Shown here in pieces: positions 1 to 10,558 of a stretch of DNA of 64,000 nt. This DNA is from Acidimicrobiia bacterium (GTDB taxonomy: Bacteria > Actinomycetota > Acidimicrobiia > Spongiisociales > ZC4RG35), in the NCBI GenBank assembly GCA_028284765.1, contig JANQRA010000002.1, forward strand, positions 1 through 64,000. The letters run 5' to 3'. Below the pieces are notes generated by a model. The model saw only the letters and a program-made list of their open reading frames with translations. It was not told the DNA's origin and made no database searches. A program made the translations under genes and the position numbers. The first letter of the stretch is position 1, and each line of letters starts with the position of its first letter.

Positions 1-1855
1 ACGAGGCGACATTCGTGCAGTCGTCACGGTGGACTGAAACACCCCTGCCAACGGTGATGTAGCCCACGATCTGGTCGCCGGGCACTGGCGAACAACAGCG
101 AGCCAGATGGACAAGCATGTCTTCCTGGCCTTCCACCACAACATCAGCCGAGTCGGGTAGACGCCGACGACGTGGGGGCTGGAAGAGTTCATCACCAGTA
201 TCGGGTGCCAACCTCCGAGCGAGACGCACCTGAATCGAGTCGACAGACACGTTGCCTTCGCCAACGGCAATCTGAAGCGACTCGGCTCCGCGCAGTCCGA
301 GCTCCTCGGCGATTGCCTCTAGATGCTCAGTCTGCTGGGCCGCGCTGAGCTCCGGCGCTTCCTTGCGCAGCATCGTTGTGATCTGCTCTCGACCCTCGAT
401 GACGGCGTGCTCGCGGCGCTCTTTCTGGAACCACTGCTTGATCTTGCCCTTGGCCTTGCCGGTCCGTACGAACTTCTGCCAATCGCGCGAAGGCGCAGCA
501 TCCGGCGAGTTCGAAGTGATCACTTCGACGATGTCTCCCGAGTCAAGAGCAGTCGACAGCGGGACGAGGCGACCATTCACCTTGGCACCAACACACTTGT
601 GGCCGACCTCCGTGTGTACTGCGTACGCGAAGTCGACTGGGGTTGCACCTGCAGGCAGCTCCTTCACATCTCCCCCGGGTGTCAACACAAACACCTCTTC
701 CCGACTCAGGTCGAGTTTCAGGTTGGCCAGAAACTCTTCGGGGTCTTCATCCAAACCCTCGAGGTCCATGACCGGAGGTTGTTCGATCTCACCCTCCTTG
801 TACCGCCAATGCGCGGCAATACCCGACTCTGCCCGCCGATGCATCTCCTCGGTCCTGATCTGAACCTCGAGTGGCTTGCCATCTGGCCCAATCACGGTCG
901 TGTGAAGAGACTGGTAGAGGTTGATCTTGGGCATCGCCACGTAGTCTTTGAAACGTCCAGTGACCGGAACCCAGTGACTGTGGACGAGGCCCAGAGCGGC
1001 GTAGCAGTCCCTCGTTGACGATGTGATGATCCGAATCCCTATCAGGTCATGTATGTCCTCGAAAGGCCGACCTTGCTCCATCATCTTTCGGTAGATGGAA
1101 AACTGGTGCTTGGGCCGTCCGGTGACGGTGGCATCGATCGAAGCGTCTTCAAGCATCCCTGAGATCTCGGTTGTCATCTTCTCGATGAACGCCTCCCGCT
1201 CGGGCGCCGCCTCGGCGAGCTTGGCCTGAATCTCGGCGTTTGGGCCCGGATAGAGGATGGCGAAACAACGATCTTCGAATTCGTGCTTTATCTCCTGAAC
1301 CCCGAGTCGGTGTGCCAAGGGTGCGTAGACGTCGAGAGTCTCTCGAGCCACACGAATCTGCTTCTCCTCACGTAACGCAGAGACAGTGCGCATGTTGTGC
1401 AGCCTGTCGAAGAGCTTGATGATCAGGACACGAACGTCCCTGGCCATTGCAACGACCATCTTGCGGATCGAGGCGGCTTGAGCCTGCTCGCGATTCGAGT
1501 AGCGAACCCGATCCAACTTCGTCACGCCATCGATGAGACGTGCGATTTCGGCGCCAAACTCCTTCTCGACTTCTTCAATTGTGAGCGGGGTGTCTTCAAC
1601 CGTGTCATGGAGAAAGGCCGCTGCGATCGTGTGTGAATCAAGCCCGTATTGAGCGAGCATGTAGGCAACCGTGACAGGATGGGTGATGTAAGGATCCCCC
1701 GTCTTCCTCACTTGCCCTTCATGGGCCTCTGCAGCCACGTCGTGGGCCCGGCGCAGGAGTGAAACATCGCCCTCGGGGTAGTGGGCCCGATAGGCATCGA
1801 GCACATCGACCAAAGCGGCCGAAGTCGTTTGGTCAGTCGTAGCGGATGAGGGCAT
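1..1855 (-). CDS. rel: Bifunctional (p)ppGpp synthetase/hydrolase Rel, C-terminus cut by window edge
   Basis: Makes and degrades the alarmone (p)ppGpp in the stringent response. Translating the minus strand from the ATG at 1855-1853 gives at least 618 residues. The HD hydrolase domain shows HDTVED at about residues 83-88, with KLFDRLHNMRT further on. The synthetase domain includes GRPKHQFSIYRKM, followed by a TGS domain (VFVLTPGGDVKELPAGAT). The C-terminal regulatory part continues outside the window. The start overlaps the end of apt by 23 bases, so the two are probably translationally coupled. The apt-rel order is the usual actinobacterial one. Family assignment is firm; only the 3' end is unseen. 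Confidence 0.95.
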   Translation of the reverse strand, partial: MPSSATTDQTTSAALVDVLDAYRAHYPEGDVSLLRRAHDVAAEAHEGQVRKTGDPYITHPVTVAYMLAQYGLDSHTIAAAFLHDTVEDTPLTIEEVEKEFGAEIARLIDGVTKLDRVRYSNREQAQAASIRKMVVAMARDVRVLIIKLFDRLHNMRTVSALREEKQIRVARETLDVYAPLAHRLGVQEIKHEFEDRCFAILYPGPNAEIQAKLAEAAPEREAFIEKMTTEISGMLEDASIDATVTGRPKHQFSIYRKMMEQGRPFEDIHDLIGIRIITSSTRDCYAALGLVHSHWVPVTGRFKDYVAMPKINLYQSLHTTVIGPDGKPLEVQIRTEEMHRRAESGIAAHWRYKEGEIEQPPVMDLEGLDEDPEEFLANLKLDLSREEVFVLTPGGDVKELPAGATPVDFAYAVHTEVGHKCVGAKVNGRLVPLSTALDSGDIVEVITSNSPDAAPSRDWQKFVRTGKAKGKIKQWFQKERREHAVIEGREQITTMLRKEAPELSAAQQTEHLEAIAEELGLRGAESLQIAVGEGNVSVDSIQVRLARRLAPDTGDELFQPPRRRRLPDSADVVVEGQEDMLVHLARCCSPVPGDQIVGYITVGRGVSVHRDDCTNVAS

Positions 1856-2351
1856 TGATTGGCACTCCATCGAGTTTGGACGCCCCGCCCAAGAAGAGGA
1901 GCTCGATGAAGACAGAAAACCCCACTACATCTGCGCCTATTCCAGTCAGAAGCTGGACCGCAGCTGCCGCCGTGCCACCGGTCGCGATCACGTCATCGAC
2001 GATTAGCACCTTCTCGCCATTCGCTGCTGCGTCTGTGTGAATCTCGAGGGAGTCGACACCGTATTCCAACTCGTACTGTTCGTTGACGGTCTCGTAAGGC
2101 AACTTGCCTGGCTTGCGCAGGGGAATGAAGCCTGCACCAAGCTCCAATGCTATGGGAGTAGCCAGGGTGAAGCCTCGAGCTTCAATCCCGGCCACCTTCG
2201 AGACTCCGGCGTCGGCATACGGTGCCGCCATTTGCTCGATGAGGGTTCGGAAGGCTTTCGGATCGGCGAGAACAGGTGTGATGTCTTTGAACACCACGCC
2301 CGGCTCGGGAAAGTCGGGAATATCGCGGATCAATGAGGTGAGTTCGTTCAC
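1833..2351 (-). CDS. apt: Adenine phosphoribosyltransferase
   Basis: Converts adenine plus PRPP to AMP in cytosolic purine salvage. The 172-residue product has the family's usual length. The PRPP-binding loop EKVLIVDDVIATGGT lies at residues 113-127, and the N-terminus (IRDIPDFPEPGVVFKDITP) is typical of Apt. The start is GTG. It lies 21 bases downstream of secF and upstream of rel, inside the Sec-apt-rel minus-strand run. No promoter is evident between secF and apt, so it is probably co-transcribed. Confidence 0.96.
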   Translation of the reverse strand: MNELTSLIRDIPDFPEPGVVFKDITPVLADPKAFRTLIEQMAAPYADAGVSKVAGIEARGFTLATPIALELGAGFIPLRKPGKLPYETVNEQYELEYGVDSLEIHTDAAANGEKVLIVDDVIATGGTAAAAVQLLTGIGADVVGFSVFIELLFLGGASKLDGVPINALIRYD

Positions 2352-2372
2352 TGCAGGGATTCTACGTTCGGA

Positions 2373-3341
2373 TCAGCCTCGGCCCGACTTTGATCTCCGG
2401 CGAATGCGCTCAGCCCTCTCGATCCAATAGACCTCATCTTCTTTCATGAGGGCCAGGAGAGGAGAAGCCACGAAGATCGAAGAGTATGTACCAGCGGCGA
2501 TCCCGACGAACAGCGCTAGCGCAAAATCTCTGAGCGTTGGAGCTCCAAGAAGGAAGGAACCCACGAAGAGAATGCTTCCCACGGGCAACAGCGAAGTGAG
2601 TGACGTTGCAAGCGAACGTGCCAACACCGAGTTCATGGCCTCGTTCACGATTTGGCTGTACGTCTTGGACTTCTCCTCCTCGTCGCGCAACACAAGCTCC
2701 TCGACCTTGTCGAATACGACTACAGAGTCGTAGAGCGAGTATCCGAGGACAACGAGAATCGCCACGACGGTTGCCGGGGTGACGGGGAAGCCGGTCAGTG
2801 CATAGACCCCGACCGTGATGATCAGGTCGTGAAAAAGGGCGGCCAACCCGGAGACAGCCATCTTGAATTCCAGGCGCCAACTGATGAAGAGAATCACGGC
2901 ACCCATGAAGACTCCGAGGGCAATCAAGGCCCTTCTCAACACAAGCGCGCCGAAAGTTGGTCCAACGGCCTGGATCGATATCTCCGTTCTATCCGAACCA
3001 GTCACTTCCGCAATGGCATCGACCGCTGCGTTTTCTACCTCTGGGTCCAATTCCCGGGTGCTGATCCGAACCGAATCGCCGTCATCCAGCACCTGGATCG
3101 TGGCATCGGTGATCCCAACGTCCTCGAGGGCGTCCCTCATCTCAGCGACATCTGCACCAGCGGGGTTGGGAGCCTGCATCGCAAGACCACCGACAAACTC
3201 GATACCCAGATTCAGTTGGCGAACTCCAAGGCCAGCAAGGGAGATGACAATCAGCACCGCGGAGATGATGAAGTAACGCCGACGATTGCCGACGAAGTCG
3301 ATCTGAGTCTCGCCTCTGTTCAGTTTGGATAGAACGCTCAT
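2373..3341 (-). CDS. secF: Protein-export membrane protein SecF
   Basis: Inner-membrane partner of SecD that uses the proton gradient to help preproteins leave the Sec channel. At 322 residues it shows an N-terminal membrane segment (about 27-45), a periplasmic P1-type region, then five hydrophobic segments. The conserved YSLYDSVVVFDKVEE motif is present. Its ATG overlaps the secD stop (ATGA at 3341-3338), so the pair is translationally coupled. It ends in an Arg-rich tail (RIRRRSKSGRG). Confidence 0.95.
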   Translation of the reverse strand: MSVLSKLNRGETQIDFVGNRRRYFIISAVLIVISLAGLGVRQLNLGIEFVGGLAMQAPNPAGADVAEMRDALEDVGITDATIQVLDDGDSVRISTRELDPEVENAAVDAIAEVTGSDRTEISIQAVGPTFGALVLRRALIALGVFMGAVILFISWRLEFKMAVSGLAALFHDLIITVGVYALTGFPVTPATVVAILVVLGYSLYDSVVVFDKVEELVLRDEEEKSKTYSQIVNEAMNSVLARSLATSLTSLLPVGSILFVGSFLLGAPTLRDFALALFVGIAAGTYSSIFVASPLLALMKEDEVYWIERAERIRRRSKSGRG

Positions 3342-4714
3342 CGAGCAGCCCCTTCAATGCTGAATTTGCCCCCCTCACCCAATCCGGTGCGGGCTAGCGC
3401 TTGGACCGCTCGTCGGGTGTAGCTGCGAGCGATGAAGATATCCAACACGGTGGCGAGTCCCAATGCGATTGCAAACCCTTTCACTGCGCCGACGGCCAGG
3501 AACCAAAGCAGCACCGCAGCGAGCAACGACACAGTGTCTGCGGTCAAGATGGTCCGGAACGCAGCGGTGAAACCCACGTCGGTGGCTTCTTCGACGGTCA
3601 TGCCATTACGAATGTTCTCTTTCACACGTTCGAAATACACGATGTAGCTGTCGGTGGTCACACCCACCGACACGATGATTCCGGTCACGCCGGCCAGTGT
3701 CAGGGTTAGGCCCTGAACCTCCCCGAGAACTCCGAACAGGGTTATCAAGAGAGCGGCGAAGACCGTCAAACCGACGATGGCCACGAGACCCATTGCGCGG
3801 TACATCACGAGAAGAACGATTGTCACCAGGAACAGACCTAGCGCACCCGCAATGATTCCTGCCTGAAGTGAGTCGGCGCCCAGGGTGGCTGAGACCTTCT
3901 GGACCGCTGAGACCTCGAATGCGACCGGAAGCGACCCGTAACGGAGAGTCAGAGCAAGGTCCTGAGCCTCCTGCTGCGCGTCATCGCCCGAGCCAACAGT
4001 GATGAGGGCTGATCCCCCACTGATGCCGATCTCAGGGCTGACATCGGGGTTGACTGCTGGAGCCGATATCACAGCGCCGTCAAGGACGATTGCGATCTGA
4101 CGTCGTGGATCGCCGATCGGATAGGAGGCCGCTTCCGCTGTCATCTCGGCGAACTGCTCGCCTCCTTCGGACGTCAGGTCGAGGCTGACCGCCCAAGCAC
4201 CTGAGGTCGTGTCGAAAATGGGAAGCGCTTCATCAACATCGTCACCTTCAAGCTCAGCCGGACCTACGCTCAACACCTCCGGCCCGAACGATCCATCTTC
4301 ATACAAAAGGTTGGCGTCCATCGTGATGTCATCTGGATCGGTGAGTGGGGGCGCACTGGCCACCGGGAACGACTCAAAGACCGGCCTGAACGACAGAAGC
4401 CCGGTCTGGCCAACCGCTTCGATCGCACGCTGTTCGTCTTCCACACCGGGCAATTGGACATAGACGGTGTCGTCGCCGGCGATCGAAATGTCAGGCTCCT
4501 GAACGGAACCAAAGTCCTCGATACGTCGGACCATGATGTCGACAGCTACCTCGAGCAGTTCAGGGTCAGTCCCATCTGGCGCAGTCAAAACCACCGCTGT
4601 GCCTCCCTGAAGATCGAGACCGAGACGCGGGGTCAGGCCCGCGGCAATCGCAAGCGCGAGACCTCCCCAGGAGATGGCCAGGACAACTGCCAGGCCAACG
4701 AGCCGGCGGGTCAC
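3338..4714 (-). CDS. secD: Protein-export membrane protein SecD
   Basis: Large subunit of the SecDF export motor. The 458-residue protein starts with GTG directly after the yajC stop (TAG then GTG). It shows an N-terminal transmembrane segment, the PRLGLDLQGGTAVVL motif at about 29-43, a large external region, and a C-terminal bundle of membrane helices with TDSYIVYFERVKENIRNG. The external region is shorter than in Gram-negative SecD. It forms a yajC-secD-secF unit, the expected arrangement. Confidence 0.95.
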   Translation of the reverse strand: MTRRLVGLAVVLAISWGGLALAIAAGLTPRLGLDLQGGTAVVLTAPDGTDPELLEVAVDIMVRRIEDFGSVQEPDISIAGDDTVYVQLPGVEDEQRAIEAVGQTGLLSFRPVFESFPVASAPPLTDPDDITMDANLLYEDGSFGPEVLSVGPAELEGDDVDEALPIFDTTSGAWAVSLDLTSEGGEQFAEMTAEAASYPIGDPRRQIAIVLDGAVISAPAVNPDVSPEIGISGGSALITVGSGDDAQQEAQDLALTLRYGSLPVAFEVSAVQKVSATLGADSLQAGIIAGALGLFLVTIVLLVMYRAMGLVAIVGLTVFAALLITLFGVLGEVQGLTLTLAGVTGIIVSVGVTTDSYIVYFERVKENIRNGMTVEEATDVGFTAAFRTILTADTVSLLAAVLLWFLAVGAVKGFAIALGLATVLDIFIARSYTRRAVQALARTGLGEGGKFSIEGAAR

Positions 4715-5011
4715 CTACTCCTCGTCTCCGACCCGGGCGCCGATCGCCCTCTTCGAGATCCGCAGCTGACCGTCCTCGACTTTGATGACAACCGATTCGT
4801 CATCCATCGAAACCACTGTGCCGTGGATCCCGCCGATGGTCCGGATCTCGTGCCCAACGTCCAATGAACCGGCCAGCTCCTTCTGAGCCGCGGCACGCTT
4901 TCTCTGAGGACGGATGATCAGGAGATAGAAGACGCCGATCATCAGCGCCAGGAATATCAATGAGGTAAAGCCGCCTCCGCTTGCCTCCTGGGCGAACAAA
5001 ACAGGGATCAA
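4715..5011 (-). CDS. yajC: Preprotein translocase subunit YajC
   Basis: Small single-span membrane protein associated with SecDF. I choose the TTG at 5011 because a strong ribosome site (GGAGG) lies four bases upstream. This gives 98 residues beginning near IPVLFAQEASGG. A GTG ten codons upstream (5041) is the alternative but lacks a clear ribosome site. One hydrophobic helix (LIFLALMIGVFYLLIIRPQ) precedes a basic cytosolic segment (RKRAAAQKE), as in all YajC. The gene abuts secD. Confidence 0.88.
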   Translation of the reverse strand: MIPVLFAQEASGGGFTSLIFLALMIGVFYLLIIRPQRKRAAAQKELAGSLDVGHEIRTIGGIHGTVVSMDDESVVIKVEDGQLRISKRAIGARVGDEE

Positions 5012-5065
5012 AGTTCCTCCGGAACTGGGGGTGAATGACACGAGAGGTTAGGCGTTGACCAGGTT

Positions 5066-6181
<1,116 letters not shown>

Positions 6182-6213
6182 TCAGCGTAGATCTGGGCGG
6201 TATCGTCAGCGAC

Positions 6214-7482
6214 ATGGACGTCAAGACGGGATTCCACCAGCGAGACATTGAGACAATGGACCGAGATCGGCTCGAGTCGCTACAGCTCGAGCGGCTGCAG
6301 AACACGATCACCCGCATCAGGGAAAACGTGGAGCCGCTGAGGCAACGGTTGGACGGGATACCGGACCCAGAGAATCTCGACGACCTGACCAATTTCCCCT
6401 TCCTCCACAAGTCCGACCTACGAGATAACTATCCCTTCGGCCTGTTCACTGTGGAGAAACAGGATCTCACCCGGATCCACGCCAGCTCCGGGACCACCGG
6501 CAAACCGACAGTCGTCGGTTACACGCAAAACGATCTCGACGTCTGGGCAACGGTCATAGCCAGATGTCTGCGAGGTGCGGGAATCGAAGAGGGATGGTTG
6601 CTGCACAACGCCTACGGGTACGGCTTGTTCACAGGAGGGCTGGGACTTCACGCCGGAGCTGAGAAGGCTGGAATCAACGTTGTTCCGGTGTCGGGGGGAA
6701 ACACAGCGAGGCAAATCACTCTCATTTCTGACTTCGAGCCCGACGCAATCGCTTGCACACCGTCCTATGCGCTCACCCTGGCGGAGAAGATCGGACCCAA
6801 CACCTCACTCAAAGTCGGCATTCTCGGAGCTGAGCCCTGGACCGATGAGACTCGTGAAGCCATCGAAGAAGGTCTCGGAATCGTCGCTGTGAACATCTAC
6901 GGGTTGTCAGAAGTGATCGGTCCGGGCGTTTCCTGTGAGACAGTGGCGCGCGACGGTGCAGTGATCATGGAAGATCACTTCCTTCCTGAAGTGGTCGATC
7001 CGGAGAGCGGAGAACCGCTGCCGGACGGCGAAGTTGGGGTATTGGTGCTCACCAGCCTGACCAAAGAGGCCTTCCCGGTCCTTCGATATTGGACAGGCGA
7101 TCTGTGTTCCATCACCAGGGAGCCAGATAGAGACGGTCGAACCCATGCCCGCATGTCACGAATCGTCGGCAGGTCCGACGACATGCTCGTGATCAGAGGT
7201 GTCAACGTCTATCCCAGCCAGGTTGAGCACACCCTCCTCACGACCGAAGGTGTCTCGCCCCACTTCCTCCTCATCGTCGACCGGGAGGGGACGCTCGATA
7301 CCCTCCATATCCGCTGTGAGTCAGACGTCTCAGCAGACTCCTACTCCGATCTCAAGAAAAGGGTTCGGGCCAACATGGCTGATTCGCTCGGGCTCACCGT
7401 TTCGGTCTCGGTCGAATCACCCGGCTCGTTGCCGAGGTCGGAAGGCGGCAAGTTGAGCAGGACCGTCGACAACCGCAGCTGA
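6214..7482 (+). CDS. Phenylacetate-CoA ligase family (adenylate-forming) enzyme
   Basis: Adenylate-forming acyl-CoA ligase resembling PaaK. The phosphate-binding loop is HASSGTTGKPTVVGYT (about 92-107), and the start region (ERLQNTITRIREN, LHKSDLRDNYPFGLF) follows PaaK closely. A later RYWTGDLCSI motif and the C-terminal VIRGVNVYPSQVE segment complete the fold. At 422 residues it is close to the usual PaaK length. No other phenylacetate genes are nearby, so the physiological acid is unknown. It is the only plus-strand gene between tgt and queA, and it converges on queA end to end (7482/7483). Confidence 0.85.
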   Translation: MDVKTGFHQRDIETMDRDRLESLQLERLQNTITRIRENVEPLRQRLDGIPDPENLDDLTNFPFLHKSDLRDNYPFGLFTVEKQDLTRIHASSGTTGKPTVVGYTQNDLDVWATVIARCLRGAGIEEGWLLHNAYGYGLFTGGLGLHAGAEKAGINVVPVSGGNTARQITLISDFEPDAIACTPSYALTLAEKIGPNTSLKVGILGAEPWTDETREAIEEGLGIVAVNIYGLSEVIGPGVSCETVARDGAVIMEDHFLPEVVDPESGEPLPDGEVGVLVLTSLTKEAFPVLRYWTGDLCSITREPDRDGRTHARMSRIVGRSDDMLVIRGVNVYPSQVEHTLLTTEGVSPHFLLIVDREGTLDTLHIRCESDVSADSYSDLKKRVRANMADSLGLTVSVSVESPGSLPRSEGGKLSRTVDNRS

Positions 7483-8493
7483 TCAGCCGGCTCGCCGGGC
7501 GAGCATGGCGTCACCAAACGACAGGAACCGATACCCACGCTCGATGGCTGTCTGATAGGCCAGCCGCCAGCTATCTCCCATAAACGCCTCCATCAACACC
7601 AGGAGAGTGGAGCCCGGAAGATGGAAATTGGTCACCATGAGATCCACGACGTCGATACTCGAGCCGGGGCGCAAGAAGAGGTCGGTTCTGTGCTCTCCTG
7701 GCTCCACCAGACCATCACCCGTCGAGCGAGATTCCAGGGTGCGGACAGTCGTCGTGCCCACCGCAACCACTCGCGACCCTCTTTCCCTTGCGTGCTGTAT
7801 CGCGGCCGCGGTCGATGCGGGGACAGCACACGCCTCGCTATGCATGACGTGGTCCTCTATCTCGTCGGTGACCATTGGCCGGAACGTGTCGAGAGAGACA
7901 TGGAGGTCGACGGTCGCGAGTTCAATCCCTCGCTGTGACAAACCGTTGACAACATCTTGCGTGAAATGGAGACCCGCTGTCGGAGCTGCCGCCGACCCCG
8001 GCACGTCGGCAAACATCGTTTGGTATCTGTCGTCATCTGCGAGCTGGCCGGTGAAGTAGGGCGGGAGCGGCATCTCGCCCAATCCCGGAAGAATGGCATC
8101 GAGATTCGGACTGTCGAAGACCACCTCGACTCTTCCTTCTTCGGGGTGGCTATCCACCACACACGTCACGTCTTCGAACCCAATACGCACGCCGGGACGA
8201 AGTCGTCGGGACGGCCTGGCGAGAGCCTCCCACCGTGTCGGGTCCAGTCGTTCCAGCAAGAGAAGCTCGATCTTTCCTCCGGAGTCTGACCTCTGGCCGT
8301 GAAGGCGCGCAGCCCGAACTCTGGTGTCATTGACTACAAGCAGATCACCGGATTCCAGCCTGGCCGGGAGGTCCAGGAATATGTGGTCACTCAGATCACG
8401 AGTGTCCAGCAGGCGTGCGTTGTGCCTCGGTTCGATGGCCGATTGCGCGATCGAGCCTTCTGGAAGCTCGTAATGAAAGTCGGATACCTTCAG
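7483..8493 (-). CDS. queA: S-adenosylmethionine:tRNA ribosyltransferase-isomerase, probable CTG start
   Basis: Transfers and isomerises the ribosyl moiety of SAM to make epoxyqueuosine in tRNA. The reading frame extends past the TTG at 8259 and encodes the full conserved N-terminus: [10 protein letters not shown], then [15 protein letters not shown] and [15 protein letters not shown]. Upstream, the frame is stopped by a TGA 11 codons before the proposed start and contains no ATG, GTG or TTG. The only sensible initiator is CTG at 8493-8491, which overlaps the ruvB stop as CTGA and is preceded by AGGGGA at a good distance. This gives 336 residues, the normal QueA length. Confidence 0.9.
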   Translation of the reverse strand: MKVSDFHYELPEGSIAQSAIEPRHNARLLDTRDLSDHIFLDLPARLESGDLLVVNDTRVRAARLHGQRSDSGGKIELLLLERLDPTRWEALARPSRRLRPGVRIGFEDVTCVVDSHPEEGRVEVVFDSPNLDAILPGLGEMPLPPYFTGQLADDDRYQTMFADVPGSAAAPTAGLHFTQDVVNGLSQRGIELATVDLHVSLDTFRPMVTDEIEDHVMHSEACAVPASTAAAIQHARERGSRVVAVGTTTVRTLESRSTGDGLVEPGEHRTDLFLRPGSSIDVVDLMVTNFHLPGSTLLVLMEAFMGDSWRLAYQTAIERGYRFLSFGDAMLARRAG

Positions 8494-9506
8494 AGAAGGG
8501 TCCCCTGGGTGTCGGTGGGCCGGTCAAGACCGAGGTGCTCGTATGCGTTCGGAGTTGCCATGCGACCCCTGGGAGTGCGCTTGATCAAGCCGGACTGCAG
8601 AAGAAACGGTTCGTAGGCGTCTTCAACCGTCTCCGGCTCCTCCCCGACGGCGATGGCAAGTGTCGAGAGCCCAACGGGGCCACCTCCGAACTTGTTAACG
8701 ATGGCGTCGAGAATCGATCGGTCGACCTTGTCCAGACCCAAATCATCGACCTCGTAGACCTTCAGCGCTTCGACCGCAACGGCAGTCGTGATCTTCCCGT
8801 CCGCCCGGGCGACGGCGTAGTCGCGAAGTCTGGCAAGTAGCCGGTTAGCGATACGCGGTGTGCTGCGGCTCCTTGTTGAAACGAGTGCAGCCGCCTCCTG
8901 GTCGATCTCGATCTCCATGATCTCCGCAGAACGTCGAATGATCTTCGCCAGGTCGTCGGGGCTGTAGTAGTCGAGCTTCTCCTCGATCCCGAACCGATCT
9001 CGCAGTGGAGCTGTGACTTTGCCCTTCCTGGTCGTGGCGCCGACCAACGTGAATCGCGGAAGATCGATGCGGATCGACTGCGCTGTCGGCCCCTTGCCGA
9101 GAACGACGTCGAGTTGGAAGTCCTCCATCGCCGGATAGAGCACCTCCTCGACCGCCCTTGGAAGTCGGTGAATCTCGTCGATGAAGAAGACGTCGTGGGG
9201 TTGCAGATTGGAGAGGATCGCAGCCAGATCACCCGGTCGTTCCAGGGCAGGCCCAGAAGTGACTCTGAGACTGACGGACTTCTCCGAGGCGATGATCCCG
9301 GCAAGTGTTGTCTTGCCAAGCCCTGGGGGACCAGAGAAGAGGACATGATCGAGGGCTCTGTCTTCTGCTTTGGAAGCATCAAGTGAGATCTGCAGACGTT
9401 CTTTGACCTGGGCCTGCCCGACGAATTCGTCGAGAGATTTCGGCCGAAGGGACACCTCCTCTTCGGTCTCGATCGTGGGGCTGAGCAGGCTCTCTTCGCG
9501 ACTCAT
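8490..9506 (-). CDS. ruvB: Holliday junction branch migration helicase RuvB
   Basis: Hexameric AAA+ motor that drives branch migration with RuvA. At 338 residues it is full length. It has Walker [12 protein letters not shown] (59-69), Walker [10 protein letters not shown], the sensor region GATTRKG, and a C-terminal winged-helix region. Its ATG overlaps the ruvA stop (ATGA), and its own stop overlaps the queA start. It belongs to the ruvCAB-queA operon, which begins with an SOS box at ruvC. Confidence 0.97.
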   Translation of the reverse strand: MSREESLLSPTIETEEEVSLRPKSLDEFVGQAQVKERLQISLDASKAEDRALDHVLFSGPPGLGKTTLAGIIASEKSVSLRVTSGPALERPGDLAAILSNLQPHDVFFIDEIHRLPRAVEEVLYPAMEDFQLDVVLGKGPTAQSIRIDLPRFTLVGATTRKGKVTAPLRDRFGIEEKLDYYSPDDLAKIIRRSAEIMEIEIDQEAAALVSTRSRSTPRIANRLLARLRDYAVARADGKITTAVAVEALKVYEVDDLGLDKVDRSILDAIVNKFGGGPVGLSTLAIAVGEEPETVEDAYEPFLLQSGLIKRTPRGRMATPNAYEHLGLDRPTDTQGTLL

Positions 9507-10072
9507 CGCTGACCAATGATCTGCAACGCGGCCTTGACCTGTGCCTCGATCGGATCAGATGGGTTCAGGTCTTTGATCACTTCGTTGATCTCAGCTGTCG
9601 AGTACCCGAGCCCTTCCAGGGCCTGTCTCACACCACCCAGGGCTGCTCCCCCGACGATGTCTGCTTCGCGCCCGGCGAGCTTCGGACCCAATTCGATCAC
9701 GATCTTCTGAGCACCACGTTTTCCGACGCCGGGGGCGATCGTCAAAGCGTCCGGGTCCTCGCCGGTGATGGCTCGGATGATCTCCTCTGAGCTGAGTGAC
9801 GCCAGGAGCGCCAAGGCAACCTTCGGGCCAACGCCCGGCGCAGTGAGGAGAACCCGATAGAGCTCACGATCGGGCTCTGTGCCGAATCCGTAGAGGCTGA
9901 TCGCGTCCTCCCGGACGTGGGTGTGGGTATGGACGACGATCTCCTCACCGATGCCCGGCAAGTCGGCGAGATCCCTCGTGGTCATAGCGACCTCGTATCC
10001 GACTCCACCGACTTCGATCGTTATGCCGGATTCCCTGACGGCGACAAGGATCCCGCGGAGTCTCCCGATCAT
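9503..10072 (-). CDS. ruvA: Holliday junction DNA-binding protein RuvA
   Basis: Tetrameric junction-binding subunit of RuvAB. The 189-residue product begins [16 protein letters not shown], as RuvA does. It carries two helix-hairpin-helix stretches ([16 protein letters not shown] and [18 protein letters not shown]) and a C-terminal domain that contacts RuvB. Its ATG overlaps the ruvC stop (ATGA). Confidence 0.96.
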   Translation of the reverse strand: MIGRLRGILVAVRESGITIEVGGVGYEVAMTTRDLADLPGIGEEIVVHTHTHVREDAISLYGFGTEPDRELYRVLLTAPGVGPKVALALLASLSSEEIIRAITGEDPDALTIAPGVGKRGAQKIVIELGPKLAGREADIVGGAALGGVRQALEGLGYSTAEINEVIKDLNPSDPIEAQVKAALQIIGQR

Positions 10073-10551
10073 CGATTCACCTGCAGAGGCGCGGCACGCA
10101 CGTGACAGATGGCGATCGCCAGGGCATCAGCGGCGTCGGCTGGCTTTGGGGCTTCATTCAGTCCCAGCAATCGGGCGACCATCTGTTGCACCTGCTTCTT
10201 GTTAGCGGAACCGTCACCGGTGACAGCCGATTTGATGGCTGTCGGCACATATTCGTGGACGGGGAGATCACTCTCCGATGCCACCAGCAGTGCAATCCCG
10301 GAGGCTCTTCCGACTGAGATGGCGGTTTGCAGATTCCGGTTGGTGAAGACCGTCTCAATTGCCATCACGTCTGGTTGATGATCGGCGACCACCTGGGAAA
10401 GACCGCGGTACAGCTCGGCGAGACGATTCTCGGCGGTCTCATCTTTGTCAGTGCGGATCACTCCAGCGCCGACAGGTCGTGGCGGATAGGAGCCTTCGAC
10501 GAGGCCGTAGCCGGTAACAGATAGTCCGGGGTCAATCCCGAGAACGAACAT
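10069..10551 (-). CDS. ruvC: Holliday junction resolvase RuvC
   Basis: Endonuclease that cuts Holliday junctions. The 160-residue product shows the RNase H-like active site: the first Asp is in GIDPGLSVTGYG (D7), the Glu is in MAIETVFTNRN, and the final acidic pair is in PADAADALAIAICH. The start ATG lies within a palindromic SOS box (10545-10558), so LexA binding would cover the translation start. The upstream sigma-factor gene ends six bases before the ATG, hence ruvC may be read both from that operon and from its own SOS-controlled promoter. Confidence 0.95.
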   Translation of the reverse strand: MFVLGIDPGLSVTGYGLVEGSYPPRPVGAGVIRTDKDETAENRLAELYRGLSQVVADHQPDVMAIETVFTNRNLQTAISVGRASGIALLVASESDLPVHEYVPTAIKSAVTGDGSANKKQVQQMVARLLGLNEAPKPADAADALAIAICHVRAAPLQVNR

Positions 10552-10558
10552 ATGTTCT
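10545..10558. promoter_or_regulatory. SOS (LexA) box overlapping the ruvC start codon
   Basis: The sequence CGAACATATGTTCT contains the perfect palindrome GAACATATGTTC, matching the actinobacterial LexA consensus GAAC-N4-GTTC. It overlaps both the stop codon of the sigma-factor gene and the ATG of ruvC. Confidence 0.75.

Noticed and set aside
323-1018. Long plus-strand open frames opposite rel
   Set aside because: They are antisense shadows; the minus strand encodes an uninterrupted Rel protein with all motifs.
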